NCBI RefSeq assembly: GCF_001625215.2
Contig: NC_030385.2
Location: forward strand, 39,085,598 to 39,149,597
DNA from: Daucus carota subsp. sativus
Lineage: Eukaryota > Streptophyta > Magnoliopsida > Apiales > Apiaceae
Length of the DNA stretch: 64,000 nt
Direction: 5' to 3'
In this document: positions 36,611 to 49,344 of the stretch, one piece after another
Layout of the letters: each line of letters opens with the position of its first letter
How positions within the stretch are numbered: position 1 is the first letter of the stretch
Made by a program: the position numbers and the translations under genes
Notes under the pieces: generated by a model
Database searches by the model: none
What the model was told of the DNA's origin: nothing
Seen by the model: the letters and a program-made list of their open reading frames with translations, nothing else

Positions 36611-37660
36611 CAAGATTTGTTTTTCATTTCCTGTGGTATACCATTGGTGTCCTTAAATGAGCATTTTACATATACTTTTTTGGTGAGCAAAGTATAAAGT
36701 GTTACTGAGTTTCCAGAGTGAAAGTGATGTGTTGGGATAGCTTCTTATATGTATCGAACAGTTCATAAAAAAGAATACCGTTTATTGGTTTGAAAGAAGA
36801 ACATATCGTTGATCAGTTTTATGAGACAAAGTGGGATTTATTTTCGGGAATTCATCCGAGCATAATCGTAAATGGCTGATTGCTCATGTGTCCATGTTTG
36901 CGGGTTTGTAAGGCTCTATCTGTTACTATGAGCAAAATCTGATATGCTCATGTATTGATTTAAAATAAGCATTTTGCAGTTTTTGGCGAGTTGCATCATT
37001 TCCTGTATTTTGTACCAGAAAATTCTTAGTGTTTATATTGAAATGTATCAACTTCCGGTGCTACAGCCAACTGTTGTTGTTGTTGATAGGAAGTTGTGGT
37101 ACAACCAGCGGTTGTTGTTAGTTATTGATAGGAAGTTGTGGTACAGCCAACGGTTGTTAGTTGTTGCACGTTGTTAGTTGTTAACTGAGTTCGCAATTTC
37201 AGGTATCGGGTCAGGTTGATAGACGCTAGTCAGGAATTTGACCCTACCCGAATTTGATCCGAACTCTGAGTTTACCTGTTGCCTTGCATGATCTTATTCA
37301 ACCTAGAGTTATAGGTACAATAGTGCACTAAAATGTTATCTAACACTTCAGTATACCATTTGTAATCATAAAGATTTGTTGAAGCTCACCTGATAGGCTG
37401 ATACATTGTTTCTTTTAGTTTTGAGAGATGCATTGTCATATAACAGGCAGACAATGAAGTATGTAATCTTGTTATTAGATTATACTTTATTATCATTTAC
37501 AGGTACCTGGATGAGCTTTTAATCAGCATTGTTTTAGAAATTGAAATGTTTATGAGGTATTTCAGTTATATCTGATACTTTTACCAGGACTGGTCCGAGA
37601 TTGCTCGTAGTAGTCATATCAATTAGATGTTGGCCAATTCTTGATGACAATCGGTTAAGT
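36611..37660. other. Intergenic, with imperfect tandem repeat near 37070-37170
   Basis: Holds the MAPK 3' UTR. At 37070-37170 a unit of about 54 bp (TTGATAGGAAGTTGTGGTAC plus CGGTTGTT) is present about twice. No gene seen. Confidence 0.5.
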
Positions 37661-37668
37661 ACCGTGGT

Positions 37669-37837
37669 CAGGGGCAGATTTAGGATCATTTATTAGAGAG
37701 GACCAAGCATATTTTCGAAAAATACAGTATATTTTCAAATTTTGTGGGTACATTTATAAATTTTTGTAAAACTTAGAATAGATAAAACATGTCAATTTTT
37801 TTTAGGGGGACACTGCATTTTACTGGATCCATCCCTG
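37669..37837. mobile_element. Short hAT-like MITE
   Basis: Starts CAGGGGCAGATTTAG and ends CTGGATCCATCCCTG, imperfect inverted repeats. The flanking 8-mers ACCGTGGT and ATTGTGGT match at 6 of 8 positions, consistent with an old hAT duplication. 169 bp. Confidence 0.55.
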
Positions 37838-38098
37838 ATTGTGGTTGCTCCTACCAGCCTGTAAGTGTGGTTGTTTAGTTTATGAGCCCGCTTATGGAGA
37901 TATTAAACACAACCAAACACTATTACGTATCATTATCTCATCTTTCCTCACATACATTGAAAACTCGTGTGTACTGTAAATGAAACATTTCTATATATGT
38001 CTACTGTCATTCAGACAGTACAATATGCTTACTTGTCTTTTTTTTTTTTTTAAAATTATTAGCTCCACCTGATCACATCTGTTTCCAAGCTAATAATC

Positions 38099-39146
38099 AT
38101 GAAAGCCTCCTCTTTGTTAGCTCCTTTTGCAAGAAGGTGAGTTTTACCATTTTTATCATTTCATGCTGATATTGAAAAGTAGAACTCTTGTGCAGTACTA
38201 GGCTGCTTTATCTGACAGTGTTTCTGCGTATTTGTTCTTAAGGTTGGAAGGTAAGGTGGCTATAATCACCGGCGGTGCCAGAGGCCTTGGCGAGACTGCA
38301 GCCCGTCATTTTCTCAGGCACGGTGCCAAAGTGGTGATTGCAGACATCCAAGACGAACTAGCTCATTCCCTCTGCAAAGACATTGACGACAAAAGCTCCC
38401 TTTCCTATATTCACTGTGACATTACTAAAGATTCCGATGTTGAAGCCCTGGTCGGCATCACCTTAGCCAAACACGGAAAATTGGACATATTGCACGCCAG
38501 TGCAGGCATTTCCACATCCAGCAGATCTGAATCCAAAATTTTACTAGCAAACAACGAAATATTCAGAAATCTGATGGATGTGAACGTGTATGGTACATTT
38601 CTATCTTGCAAACATGCTGCTAGGGCTATGATCCCCGCAAAAAGTGGTAGCATAATTCTGATGTCCAGTGCAGCTTCAGTGTCAAGTGGCCCCATTTCTC
38701 ACGGTTACCTGGCCTCCAAGCACGCGATAGTGGGACTGACTAAGAACTTAGGAGTGGAGTTGGGGAAGTCTGGGATAAGAGTTAACTGTCTTTCACCTTT
38801 CATATTTGATACAGAATTGTCTAGGAAGGAATTTGGATTGGATGATGAGGAGGCCGTGAAGCGCTTTGTCTCAGATTTCTCAAACTTGAAAGGGGTGATT
38901 TTGGACGCAGAGGACGTGGCAGCAGCCGCCGTGTATCTAGGGAGTGATGAAGCGAAGTATGTGAGTGGATTGAACCTTGTGATTGATGGAGGGTACAGTA
39001 CTACTAATGAAGCTATCACGCAGGCTATAATGAGGAAGAACTCTTATAAACTATCAAGAATCGAGACTCATTACACCTTACTAGGAGTTTGTTTAAGAGT
39101 TTTGCAGTTGGTGTTTTATGTGTGCTTCTGCTTTTTCAAGGTGTAA
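38099..39146 (+). CDS. Short-chain dehydrogenase/reductase (classical SDR, SDR110C-like)
   Basis: Two exons: 38099-38136 and 38243-39146, 313 aa. The N-terminal exon encodes MKASSLLAPFARR. The dinucleotide-binding motif TGGARGLGE is at residues 22-30, the active-site Ser lies in LMSSAAS, and the catalytic YLASK gives Tyr168 and Lys172. GRID-type ending VIDGGYSTTN is present. Plant relatives (secoisolariciresinol dehydrogenase, momilactone A synthase, tropinone reductase-like) oxidise or reduce terpenoids, lignans or alkaloids with NAD(P); the substrate cannot be told from sequence. Odd points: the usual NNAG reads HASAG, and a hydrophobic tail of about 35 residues follows the normal C-terminus. 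Confidence 0.9.
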
Positions 39147-39719
39147 CAAGTGTCAAGTGCTTTAAGACTTTCAAATACCTGGTTCTTTCACTCTTTTGTT
39201 TAAGAAGTATCTAGACTCTTTCTCTTGAGCATGGGAAAATTTATTTTGCAATTGTCATTCATACCAGGCCTTAGCAGTGCATTATATTCAGTATACAATT
39301 TGTAGAGTTATCCATATTGAACATGCCTTGCAGGCTTGTAGCTCCTAAAATTAACAGCAACTCTCCACATGACACATCGAAACATCTCAAGGCATTCGTT
39401 AGTGCTGTACTCAACACAAGATGTGAGACTGACCCTCTTCTCCTACAGCCTAATCATCAGTTGATATTTGGTAATCAGCATTAAGGTCATCTGTACTGCT
39501 ACGACAACGTCAGACATTAACGGGGGAATATTATCTGATCGATTATGAAACTAAGATCACCCTGTAATATTGTATACATTTGAGTACCTACAGCACAGTC
39601 TTGGAATCTCTACCCTCAACTCATTTCAAGTAATTGAAAAACAAGTGGCATACCAAAAAAAGAAAGAAATTTACCCGTGAAGAGCAGCGGGGATTCAAGA
39701 AAACGAATCTGATAAAAAA
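39147..39719. other. Intergenic, 3' flank of the SDR gene
   Basis: Presumed 3' UTR and spacer; no gene, RNA or element boundary supported. Confidence 0.45.
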
Positions 39720-39767
39720 TTCCATTGCCGGGAAAGCCAGATATCCTAACCGCTGGACGACAATGGA
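39720..39767 (-). pseudogene. Truncated tRNA-Glu-like gene
   Basis: The minus strand begins TCCATTGTCGTCCAGCGGTT, continues AGGATATCTGGCTTTC (D arm and start of a UUC anticodon loop), then jumps to CCGGCAATGGAA, the 3' acceptor strand of tRNA-Glu. The acceptor stem TCCATTG/CAATGGA pairs perfectly. About 25 nt (rest of anticodon arm, variable loop, most of the T arm) are missing. TTTTTT follows at once, the pol III terminator. Without a T arm and B box it should not make a functional tRNA. Confidence 0.75.
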
Positions 39768-39825
39768 AGTAGATGCCAAAATTTGTTATTTAAAGCTAAA
39801 ATCCGGACCTCTTCTTTATAACATA

Positions 39826-39870
39826 CTAGTTGATAACCCGTGCCAAGCACGGGTTTGACTAAAATTTTAA
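39826..39870 (-). mobile_element. Helitron 3' terminus (5' end not located)
   Basis: On the minus strand, hairpin CCCGTGCTTGGCACGGG then TTATCAACTAG, followed by T. This is the Helitron 3' signature (hairpin plus CTRR) and very like the end at 27045. The element would extend rightward into the AT-rich stretch ending near 42.3 kb, but I could not fix its 5' TC end. Confidence 0.62.
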
Positions 39871-41916
39871 AATTTGTCATTTATTGAAAAAATAATGTCT
39901 TTTGTTAATTACATTATCATATTTTTATCATACCTATTTAAATTATTGTTTTTAAATGATATTTGAATTATTGTTATTTAATATAAGACTTTCAATATAT
40001 TAAAATTTGATCCTATTTTAAATTTATGTCATAACAATATGGGTTCTTGTTCTATGAAATCCACAAAATAAGAGTAGTGCAGTTCAAAATTATTTAAATT
40101 TCAATTTTTTTAGTCTACATTATTTGTAAGCATCTGAAAATTTGCAGGTTATGTTCTACAATATAATCGTTGCAATCAAAAGATAAAACAATTATTTTAT
40201 AAATCACTAAACACTATATATGTTCTAAAATATAACACATAAGTAGAATAATGATCTTAATGATTGTTAGTGTTAAAAGATGTTAATGATTAATTGATAA
40301 TTATATTTAAAACTACTTAAAGATGGTAAATTATATATAGAATTTGAATAATTAAAGATATTATTTATGACTAAACTAAAATATTATGACTGGTACTTAT
40401 TACGGCTTAAATGCGGACTTTATGGAACTTAACTTTAACAGTATGTTTTATTTTAGTAAAATTCTTATGTTGTTTGATGATTTTTAAATTGTTAAAATAA
40501 TATTCAAGATCAACACATATAAGTTCGTTTATAGCGTCTTTAAAATTGAATAAAAATTTAAAATTTTAAGTCGCAATTATTTTATTCATTTAATAGGCAA
40601 CTATTATATATAATTTTAGTTGGAGTTTTTGTAGATCTAACCCTAGTGTTGTAGTTGTTTGATAAACTAATATTGTAATTTGACAAAATTAATTAACTTT
40701 TCAAAACTAATTTGATATCAAATATTTTGACGTATGTCTTGTGTTTCGGTTCTTTTATTATACGTTGCAATATGGACAATGACTTCATTTTTTTTGAGTT
40801 TCTATTTGTCAAGTCAGTGTTACCACCGGCTTATTCGTCTTTATCGCAATCTTCTGAAGAGCACTGAATGACAATCATTATTATTAAAAAATATATGACT
40901 AAGTTTTTTGGTGCTTTGGTATCAATATTGAATCTTGTTTATTTTAATTCTGAAATATGATAGAAATTTTATAGATTTGTTTCGTAAATTAAATTGTATG
41001 AGTTTTAAAAATTAAAACGAATAATTTCGTTGACATTAATATTCTATTGGTAGGATATTATTTTATTATAAAATCTATAATAGTATAATTATTATTACTG
41101 CCGAATAAAAAAATTATATGATGATAATCAAATTAAAGTTATTTTATAAAATAAATTATTTGAGTTTTAAAATTTAAAATGAGTAGCTTTGTTGACTGAA
41201 ATTTTGTTGGTGTGATAATCATTATATTACAAAAATTCTGATCAAACATGGAAGTATTCTCATAGTTATATGATAATAATAATTATTATTATTAAGAATT
41301 ATATGATAATAACCAAATTTTGGTTCTTTGATATTAAGTATTTTGATGATATTGATTCCGCTTATCGATAAAAACTATATATGGATATTATATTAGTATC
41401 AATATGAACTCCTTATTTGAACTCTGAAGCATGATAAAAGATTTACAGATTTGTTCCGTATATTAAATTATTTGAGTTTTAAAAAATTAAACCAATAATT
41501 TTGTTGATAATATATTTTTATTAGTGAGATAATTGTTATAATTTTTAAATAAAAAATAATATGATGATAGCCAAATTTTGATATGAATTTTATATTAGGG
41601 AGATAATTGTTAAATAAAAAATAATATGATGATAGCCAAATTTTGATATGAATTTTATAGAACTGCTTCATAGGTTAAATCCAATTTAACTGTGCGGATA
41701 GGATAGATGTTATATTACAAAACCCTAAATACTATAGAAGTCTTTTTATAGAATTAAATATTAATTATAAAATCTTAACCAATATTGAAATATTAATAAT
41801 AAAATCCGAATCAATATAGTAATAATCTTTATAAAATCCTAAAAATGTATAATAGTAACTATAAAATCTTAACGATATGAAAATCTTTTCATAATTCTAT
41901 AATGATTATTGTTATT
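39871..41916. other. AT-rich sequence, probably Helitron interior
   Basis: Very AT-rich, with many short variants of TTGATATGAATTTTAT and AATCTTT-type motifs. A unit of about 70 bp is imperfectly doubled near 41520-41660. No coding sequence seen. Confidence 0.45.
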
Positions 41917-42346
41917 AATCAATATTGAAATCTTTAATAATAAAATTCTAATCAATACAGAAGTCTTTCATTGTCCTAATGAATATCGAAGTCTTTAATG
42001 ATAAAATTCTATTAAGTCTTTTGTAGTAGTATAATAATGATTATAAAATCCTAATCAATATGAAAGTGACCAAATTTTGGTACTTTTGGTACCGATGTTC
42101 CACCGAAATGTGGTTTCGCTTATTAATAAAGAATCAATATTGAAATCTTTAATAATAAAATTCTAATCAATACAGAAGTCTTTCATTGTCCTAATGAATA
42201 TCGAAGTCTTTAATGATAAAATTCTATTAAGTCTTTTGTAGTAGTATAATAATGATTATAAAATCCTAATCAATATGAAAGTGACCAAATTTTGGTACTT
42301 TTGGTACCGATGTTCCACCGAAATGTGGTTTCGCTTATTAATAAAG
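41917..42346. repeat. Perfect tandem duplication of 215 bp
   Basis: 41917-42131 and 42132-42346 are identical by eye, starting AATCAATATTGAAATC and ending CTTATTAATAAAG. No difference was seen between copies, although the surrounding sequence is old and diverged. Confidence 0.85.
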
Positions 42347-42366
42347 GGTATTGATGTGGTGTCTAT

Positions 42367-43094
42367 TAGGGGTGTACACGGATCCGTGAAACCGACCGAA
42401 CCAACCCAAACCGATCATATTTCACCCGAACCAATCCGAACTTTTTTGACCCGATTGATAATTGGATTAAAAAATGAGTAACCCGATTTAATTGGGTTGG
42501 ACACGGGTTTCGGTTTTTTTTAACCGATCCAACCCAACCCGATTAAAAAATATTAAATTACATATAAAAATCATTCACCCCACCCTAGTAGCCCATAATA
42601 TGTTAGCATAGTCCATTTAACTGATCTATTGATTTGTTATACTTTGCTAATTGTTGATTTGTTGTGCTTTACTAATTGTTTCTGTTCAACTTAATTTTTA
42701 AATTTATTGCTATAATTTTGAAACTTCTGGTATCGAGCTTAACATGGTATCGAGCTTTAATTGTTTTGATAAGTAGTGCACGTTTTTTAAGATGTTATAG
42801 TGCTTAACTCATTTTGTATACACTGGGTATTTCACCTTGCTATAGTACATTCAGTTAAAGTTTTATTTTTTGATGTGTCGAAATTTGGTTTTGCTAGATC
42901 ATGGAAACGAAATTATTTTATATTTCATAACCCGATCAAACCGATCCGAACCGATCCGAACCGAAGTAATACAAATTGGTTTGGGTTATGAATATAATTT
43001 TTATGGACTGGGTTGACAATTTAAAAACCCGATTTAATTGGATTGGGTCTTTAAATTTCTTTAACCCGCCCAACCCAAACCGTGTACACCTCAG
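42367..43094. mobile_element. hAT-like MITE next to the HAD gene start
   Basis: Starts TAGGGGTGTACACGG and ends CCGTGTACACCTCAG. GTGTCTAT flanks both ends (42359-42366 and 43095-43102), the 8 bp expected for hAT; a ninth base, G, also matches. Both ends are rich in AACCCGA/CCGAACC motifs. The right end is 16 bp before ATG 43111 of the HAD gene. Confidence 0.83.
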
Positions 43095-43110
43095 GTGTCT
43101 ATAATCAGAC

Positions 43111-46100
43111 ATGGAAAGTGAAAACAAGGTTTTTGTCGAATCCAAGAAAAGAATGAGGTTTCTGAAAGTGATATCCAACGGGTGTTCTCAGAATCGCAGG
43201 AGCAAAGTTTCAGCGTTTCCACAGCTTCATCGTCTTCATTCACTTTCCCAACCGTATGTACATTGATTTGTATCCGCATAAATATAATCGTATTACTATT
43301 ATTATTATGTTCTTGACAGCAAAAAAAAAAAACAAAACATTATAACCCAGAAGTGAAATTTGTGATTTGATTGTAATGTAAATGTTTACACAGGGCGGTG
43401 CCCAGTTTTGGAATTGCTTTCGACATTGATGGTGTCATTCTTCGAGGCCACTCTCCCATTGGTGGATCTCCACAAGCTCTCTCTCGACTTTATAATCATC
43501 TTGGTATTCATTCAGTGTGTGTGTGTGTGTTTACTAATTTCCTAATGCTATGTTTTTGTTTGCGTATATGCTCTATATTTTGCTGTAACAACCTAGCAGA
43601 CAATCCTCACTCTTGGTTGGGTTGGTAACAAGAGGTTGTGAGTTCGAGTCACTAGGAGTCATGAATGACATTGCTCGACAAATTGATTATTACCTAGGAG
43701 GAGGCGTGATTTATTTATTTGATGTAAATAACTAAAACAAGATTTTACGCATTTCTTTAAAGTTGAATTACTTTTTTGTATTGAAAGAATGGATAAAATA
43801 ACAATTAGTAGGAATAACGACATAACGTGAGTTCCTGTAATACATCCTATGAGATGAGTAGAGGGTTTACTCGGAGTACTAGAAAACTTCGAATAAAAAT
43901 TGGGGGTCCTAAATAATGCACTAGGTAATTGTTGATTATATAGTTATATTAATGCACCAAGAGGAAGCCAATGGTTGTGCTGAATTTGATAGAGCTATTG
44001 CTATATTTTAGTACCAAAAAGTGATTTTTGGTGATCTAACTAAATTGTTTCAAATAGTCACTATAAATTCACTGTTTGTAACTTCATCTTGATGTACTAA
44101 TAGTCAGATGTATGTATTCGCTTTTCTGTGGCTATCCCCTCAATTTGATTGGCATGAACTAGACTTTCCTTCATCTTGATGTATTCATAAATACTTTTAT
44201 GCAGGTAGCTTGAAAGTTCCTTATGTTTTCTTGACAAATGGTGAGTTGCATCTTTCATTTATTATTACAGATAGAATTACATTAACAGTGTTAAGCAGAT
44301 TCCAACTGAATCAGATGTTTACCCCCTCTTGTATGTATGGGGTATATCTACTCTGGTATATGCTTTTAAACGCAGCAGGTGCAATAATCTTCTTGCTTCG
44401 CAGCTTTTCGAATAGATATTTGAATGATAAAATGGGAAAATATAGTTGCTTAGTAGTATGGTATGTGTTGAAAGCATATGAAATTTTTTTAACTAAAATA
44501 AACAAACAAACAGGTGGTGGTGTACCTGAATCGAAAAGAGCTTCTGAGTTAAGTAAACAGCTGGGTGTCAATATTCAACCCCAACAGGTACTTAACTTAT
44601 TATGTTAAGATTTGCCTAGCAAAGCTCCATATTTTAGACAAAACCTGTTTCAGTACCTATAGCTTTGGAATTTAGAGCGACCAAAGAAAAGTAATTAACT
44701 AAACCGTCTTATTGGACTATAAAGTGTATCTGCCTGATTTCTAGCATTATTAATTCGGCTAGCCATTCTTGAGAAATACACAAGTTATATTAATAATATT
44801 CTACTAGTCCGTACACCGCATTAAGTTTTTATATTGCACCTTTGTAATGTGATGAAATTGTGCCTTCTTCTGGTAATATACTTGCTTCTAATAATATACT
44901 GTATCTCTAATATGTGCATCACAACCCTATTATAATTGACTTTGTGCGTTATATATTGATTATATATTGACTTTAGCACCTATGAATTTATTCTCTTTTA
45001 TATTTTATTTTAAGCTAGTATAAAGTGTAAATAAATCTTAAAGTGTATCATAAATGACATTTGTGATTATCTAATTACTACATTCAATTAAAATATTAAA
45101 ATCTCTTGTATTCACATCAATATCACTGATTATAATATTCCAAATTGACATATCATCAATATCATCTCATCTTTGATATCCAGTTTGATGTCTCCATCAT
45201 TATTCTCGTATCAGTGTTTTAAAAAAAAAAAAAAATTAATTACATAATAACTCACAGATTCATTTAAAAGAATAAATTATCTAAAACAACAATATTATTT
45301 CATTTATTTTATTTCTCATCTCCAAAATATTATAATCCCCATATAAATCACTTTTTAAAATAAGATTTAATAATATAACTATATGCAGAATTAATTACTA
45401 TATTATTTGATACATTATCTGTTCCCTTATCTATCTTTAATAAGTTTTTTTAGTTATTATAAATAAAATAAAACTTTTTTAATAGAATTCTAAAATCGGA
45501 TTGGATCTGGATCCGAATTTATATAAAAAAAATCTGGATCAGATATCAGGTCCGGTTTCCGGATCAAATATCCGGATTTTTGAATTTCTTAAAAACGGAT
45601 GCCGAACCGGAATTTCGATAATCTGATTTTTTGGATTTTTTTGCTCACCCCTGCTAATAAGTTTATTTTTAATACCTCCCACCTAGATCATATCTTTAAC
45701 ATTTTGGTACTAACGTTCCATTTCTTCAATACTGTAATGCAGGTTATCCACGGCCATTCACCTTTTAAACAGCTGGTAAATAGGTATAGTATCATACTCA
45801 TTTAGTTGCTACCACAACCAGGATGCTTATATTTCAATTAAATAAGCTTAATTTATGTTTCAATTGACCTGTAATATAATTTAGTATTGTCAACCATTGC
45901 CGCAGCCTCCAGACATAGAGGTTGTTTACTTTATGTAGTGGTGTTGATATTGTAAAATAGTAAAAAAGAGGAATTTGATGTGCAACGCAATATACTGGAA
46001 TATCACTTTAGATTGAGCTTGACATAATGTAAAAAAGTCAATTGAATAAAATAATGGCCTATAAAGTTGTTTCCTGCACAATTTTTCTCTTTGTTAGATG

Positions 46101-46188
46101 TACTTGTGTACTTAAATTTTATAATGAAAATTATAGAAAAAATTATTTATCTTACTTGTGTTCCCATCAAAAAAAATAAAATATATCT

Positions 46189-46219
<31 letters not shown>

Positions 46220-46766
46220 TATATATATGCCAACATTCCAGAGAGGGACTCTTTATATAGAGTTACATAGTGCGCTACTATAAATCATCAATTTTATTAT
46301 AAATTCTGTTATAGAATACATATAAAACGTGTTTCTAATATAGAATACTATAAAATAAATCTATTTTAAGTAATTTAACACTTAATATTTGATTAATAAA
46401 AGTATATTTTCGAAACTGATTCTATAACAGAATAATTCTGGATGATTATTATTATGTTATAGAATCATGTTGAGATATTGCGTAATTTTAGATGATCTTT
46501 GGAATAAAAAAATTGTATAACTTCGTTTTCGGTTTAATAATCAAAATTTGCAATTATATTTCATAAAAGATATAATAGAATATATATTATGTATATATTT
46601 ATAATGGTGTGCTACGTAACTCCATATAAGAGGGTATGCTATGGAGTGCTACCCTATATATATATATATATAATATGAGTTAAGTTCTATGGAGACCGCT
46701 ACTTCATCGGAGACCGTGGAGAACATTTATGTTATGTGAAGAAAACATTACAAATGTATTATCTAA

Positions 46767-46821
<55 letters not shown>

Positions 46822-49344
46822 TTTAGGAAGACCACTATTGCATTAAATATTTTGAAAATTATGTAAGTTTTGCAAGCAAAATATTGCAAAACGGATTTTT
46901 CTGCAAAATATGTTTTACAAGTTACAATACATGTTATACTTTTAGAACATACATAATTTTTATGATTTTCAATGAAATAGTGGTCTTTATATAACATGTC
47001 TAGCAAAAGATTGCATTTCACAATATTTTAATCGAAAAACATATATGCTCTCCGGGGTTTCTAATGATACTTGGTCTCTATAGAACTTTTAAGATTTTAA
47101 TGCATCAATAAAATATAGTTCTGCAACTTATTTTTAAGATTTTCTTTTTCTGTATAAAAATATAACATTCATATTTTTACACAAAAGAAGAAAATTTTAA
47201 AAATGAGTTCTAGAACAATATTTTATAAGAGTCTTAAAATGCGTGCCGAGCAGTGAAAAACAAAAGTATACAATTGAATGGGACGGAGAGAGTAATTTAC
47301 AAGAGCTTTCTGGTAAATATCCATTTCTAAAAGACTGCAAGGTTTTGAAATTAGAAGTGGTGTATTTCCATAGCTCCGTCCCAGTTTAACAGTATTTTCG
47401 TATACAGATATGAGAAGGAGCTAATAGTTGCTGTTGGTAAAGGGGAACCTGCTGATGTGATGACTGAATATGGTTTTAAGTAAGATGCGCCCTTGTTTAT
47501 AAATGAAATATCTTAATTGGTCTATGTTTTCTTTTTTATAATTTTTTCTGCTCCCTTAAATTTATTTCAGAAATGTTGTCTCCATGGATGAATATGCATC
47601 ATGCTTTGACAGCATTGATCCCTTGGAACAATATAAGAATTGGAGATTGGATAGCCAGAAAAGCTCTTCCAAGACCAGCATTTCCTCACAAAGAGTGAAG
47701 GCAGCATTCATCGTTAGTGATCCTATTGATTGGGGAAGAGACATTCAGGTTAGTTTCATTATTTTTAACTGCATTTTTTCAATTTATTTTGCCAGTGTTT
47801 GATTGTATAATCTCATGAACAACACTATTTATTAAAATCCTTGTATTTTGTGCATTGTTAGATTGTCACTTCTTGACTTTTTTGCTTATTTCGAAATATG
47901 TTGGATTCATTATAGTCACTCCTGAGCTCTTAGTTCCTCAAATCCCCTATTTTCTTACTTTTACTAAGTATTTAGGCTGTGTTATCCTCTGCTCTTAGGT
48001 TCTTTGTGACATATTACGAACTGGAGGTCTCCCTGGAACAGAAATTGCACATCAGCCACATCTTTATTTTGCCAATGACGACATCGACTACCAGGTTGGT
48101 TACAAATTCGATTGTAGGTCAATTAAATTGATTCACTGGTTACAAAAATTTGATAAGATACTGATGAAATGCTACCTTAGATAGGCTGTGTTTCCGTCGG
48201 AAAGGCTTGGTATGGCTGCTTTCAGGATTGCATTAGAGTCGATATTTAACAGGTAAAGTTGAACACACCTTTCTGAATGTAGCGCCAGCTGCATAGTATT
48301 AATTTTTAAATGCTATGTTCTCTTTGTTCTGGAGTTCAAATTTAACATTCTTGCACAACATTTTCCTGCTTTATTTCCATTGGTTGTAGTTTGGATCCAA
48401 CTGCAATGTAATAAGACTAGTATAATTTCTCTACTCTAGCGCCATTTACACATAATGTGATAATCAGTTATCAGGATGGATAAATGAGGGCAGTTTGCTA
48501 GTGGCTTCTCTGTTGACTGATAATAATAGAAATCATCTTTAACTCTATATTCCTGAATATGTGTTATCTAATTATTTCTAGAATTTGTAATATGCAGAAT
48601 TCATCCAAAACCGCTGGAGTATACATCGTTTGGGAAGCCCAAACCGTTCGTTTTTCGAAATGCTGAGATAGTACTTAAGGACCTCTTGCCATTACTTGTT
48701 CATGACCCTCAGGATGCAAAACCTGGGAATATTGATAATCATTGTTTCAAGACCTTGTACATGATAGGGGATAATCCTGCCATTGACATTAATGGTGCAC
48801 GTCAGGTTTGTTTACATTGGGCCAGTTTATTTGATGTTGATTTAATGCTTTGAGGTTAATGTGCAAGTTGTATATGTATGTCATATTTCAGGCGGGACAA
48901 CCTTGGTTTTCCATTTTAACGAGAACAGGGGTATTCAAGGGAAAAGAAAATCATGCAGAGCACCCGGCAGATTTGGTATGTTTAATCCCTGTATTGTATG
49001 TTTAAGTTGCATGTTTAAGTTGCTCCACTTTTACGTACCCGAACCTGGTTTCAGAAAAAGATACCTTGACCTGATTTCAAAGGTCAGAAATGTGAAATGC
49101 CTACACATTATTAGACATGCACCACAACCTTTTAAACTCTCAACATCCACTGTCAAAGGGCTAAATAAGAAAGATCCTTGAGAAACCTATCTACATACCC
49201 ATTGTTGAGGCTTTCTGGGGTATGTGATAATAGTTTTCCTTTATGGTAAAGGCTTTGATATAATCGCCTATATTATTTGTGCAGGTCGTTGATACCGTGG
49301 AAGAGGCAGTAGACTATATATTAAAAAGGGAGTGCATCTTGTAA
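43111..49344 (+). CDS. HAD-superfamily hydrolase, CECR5/HDHD5-like, 12 exons
   Basis: Exons: 43111-43253, 43394-43503, 44205-44240, 44514-44587, 45743-45783, 47408-47479, 47571-47748, 47999-48094, 48185-48252, 48598-48805, 48892-48975, 49285-49344. All junctions are GT..AG with matching phases; 389 aa, or 375 aa from ATG 43153. The later start gives MRFLKVISNGCSQNRRSK..., a basic, Ser-rich leader that looks mitochondrial. HAD motif I is FGIAFDIDGV, motif II VFLTNGGG, and motif IV MIGDNPAIDINGA. The family resembles human HDHD5/CECR5 and plant mitochondrial HAD proteins; the substrate is unknown (probably a phosphate ester). Introns contain AT microsatellites and a MITE. An hAT MITE sits just upstream. 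Confidence 0.93.
46192..46229. repeat. AT-rich microsatellite in HAD intron 5
   Basis: ATATCT repeats run into (AT)n. A second, longer (AT)n tract is at about 46771-46815. Both lie in the 1.6-kb intron between exons 5 and 6. Confidence 0.85.
46682..47090. mobile_element. MITE in HAD intron 5
   Basis: AAGTTCTATGGAGACC at the left end is matched in inverse by GGTCTCTATAGAACTTTT at the right end. A (AT)n tract and the inverted fragments TTTGCAAG/CTTGTAAAAC lie inside. Target duplication unclear. Confidence 0.55.

Noticed and set aside
42358-43102. Mutator-type element with a 9-bp duplication
   Set aside because: A 9-bp direct repeat (GGTGTCTAT) is present, but the TAGGGG-type end and equal 15-bp termini fit hAT with 8 bp better. 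Not fully excluded.
43504-44204. SINE in HAD intron 2 (GAGTTCGAGTC near 43640)
   Set aside because: There is a B-box-like sequence but no convincing A box, tail or duplication.
45480-45660. hAT-like fragment with GGATCC/ATCCGGAT motifs in HAD intron 4
   Set aside because: Only one plausible end (GCTCACCCCTG) was seen and no clear target duplication.
47285-47300. Stowaway end GGGACGGAGAGAGTA
   Set aside because: No matching left end nearby; too short to call an element.
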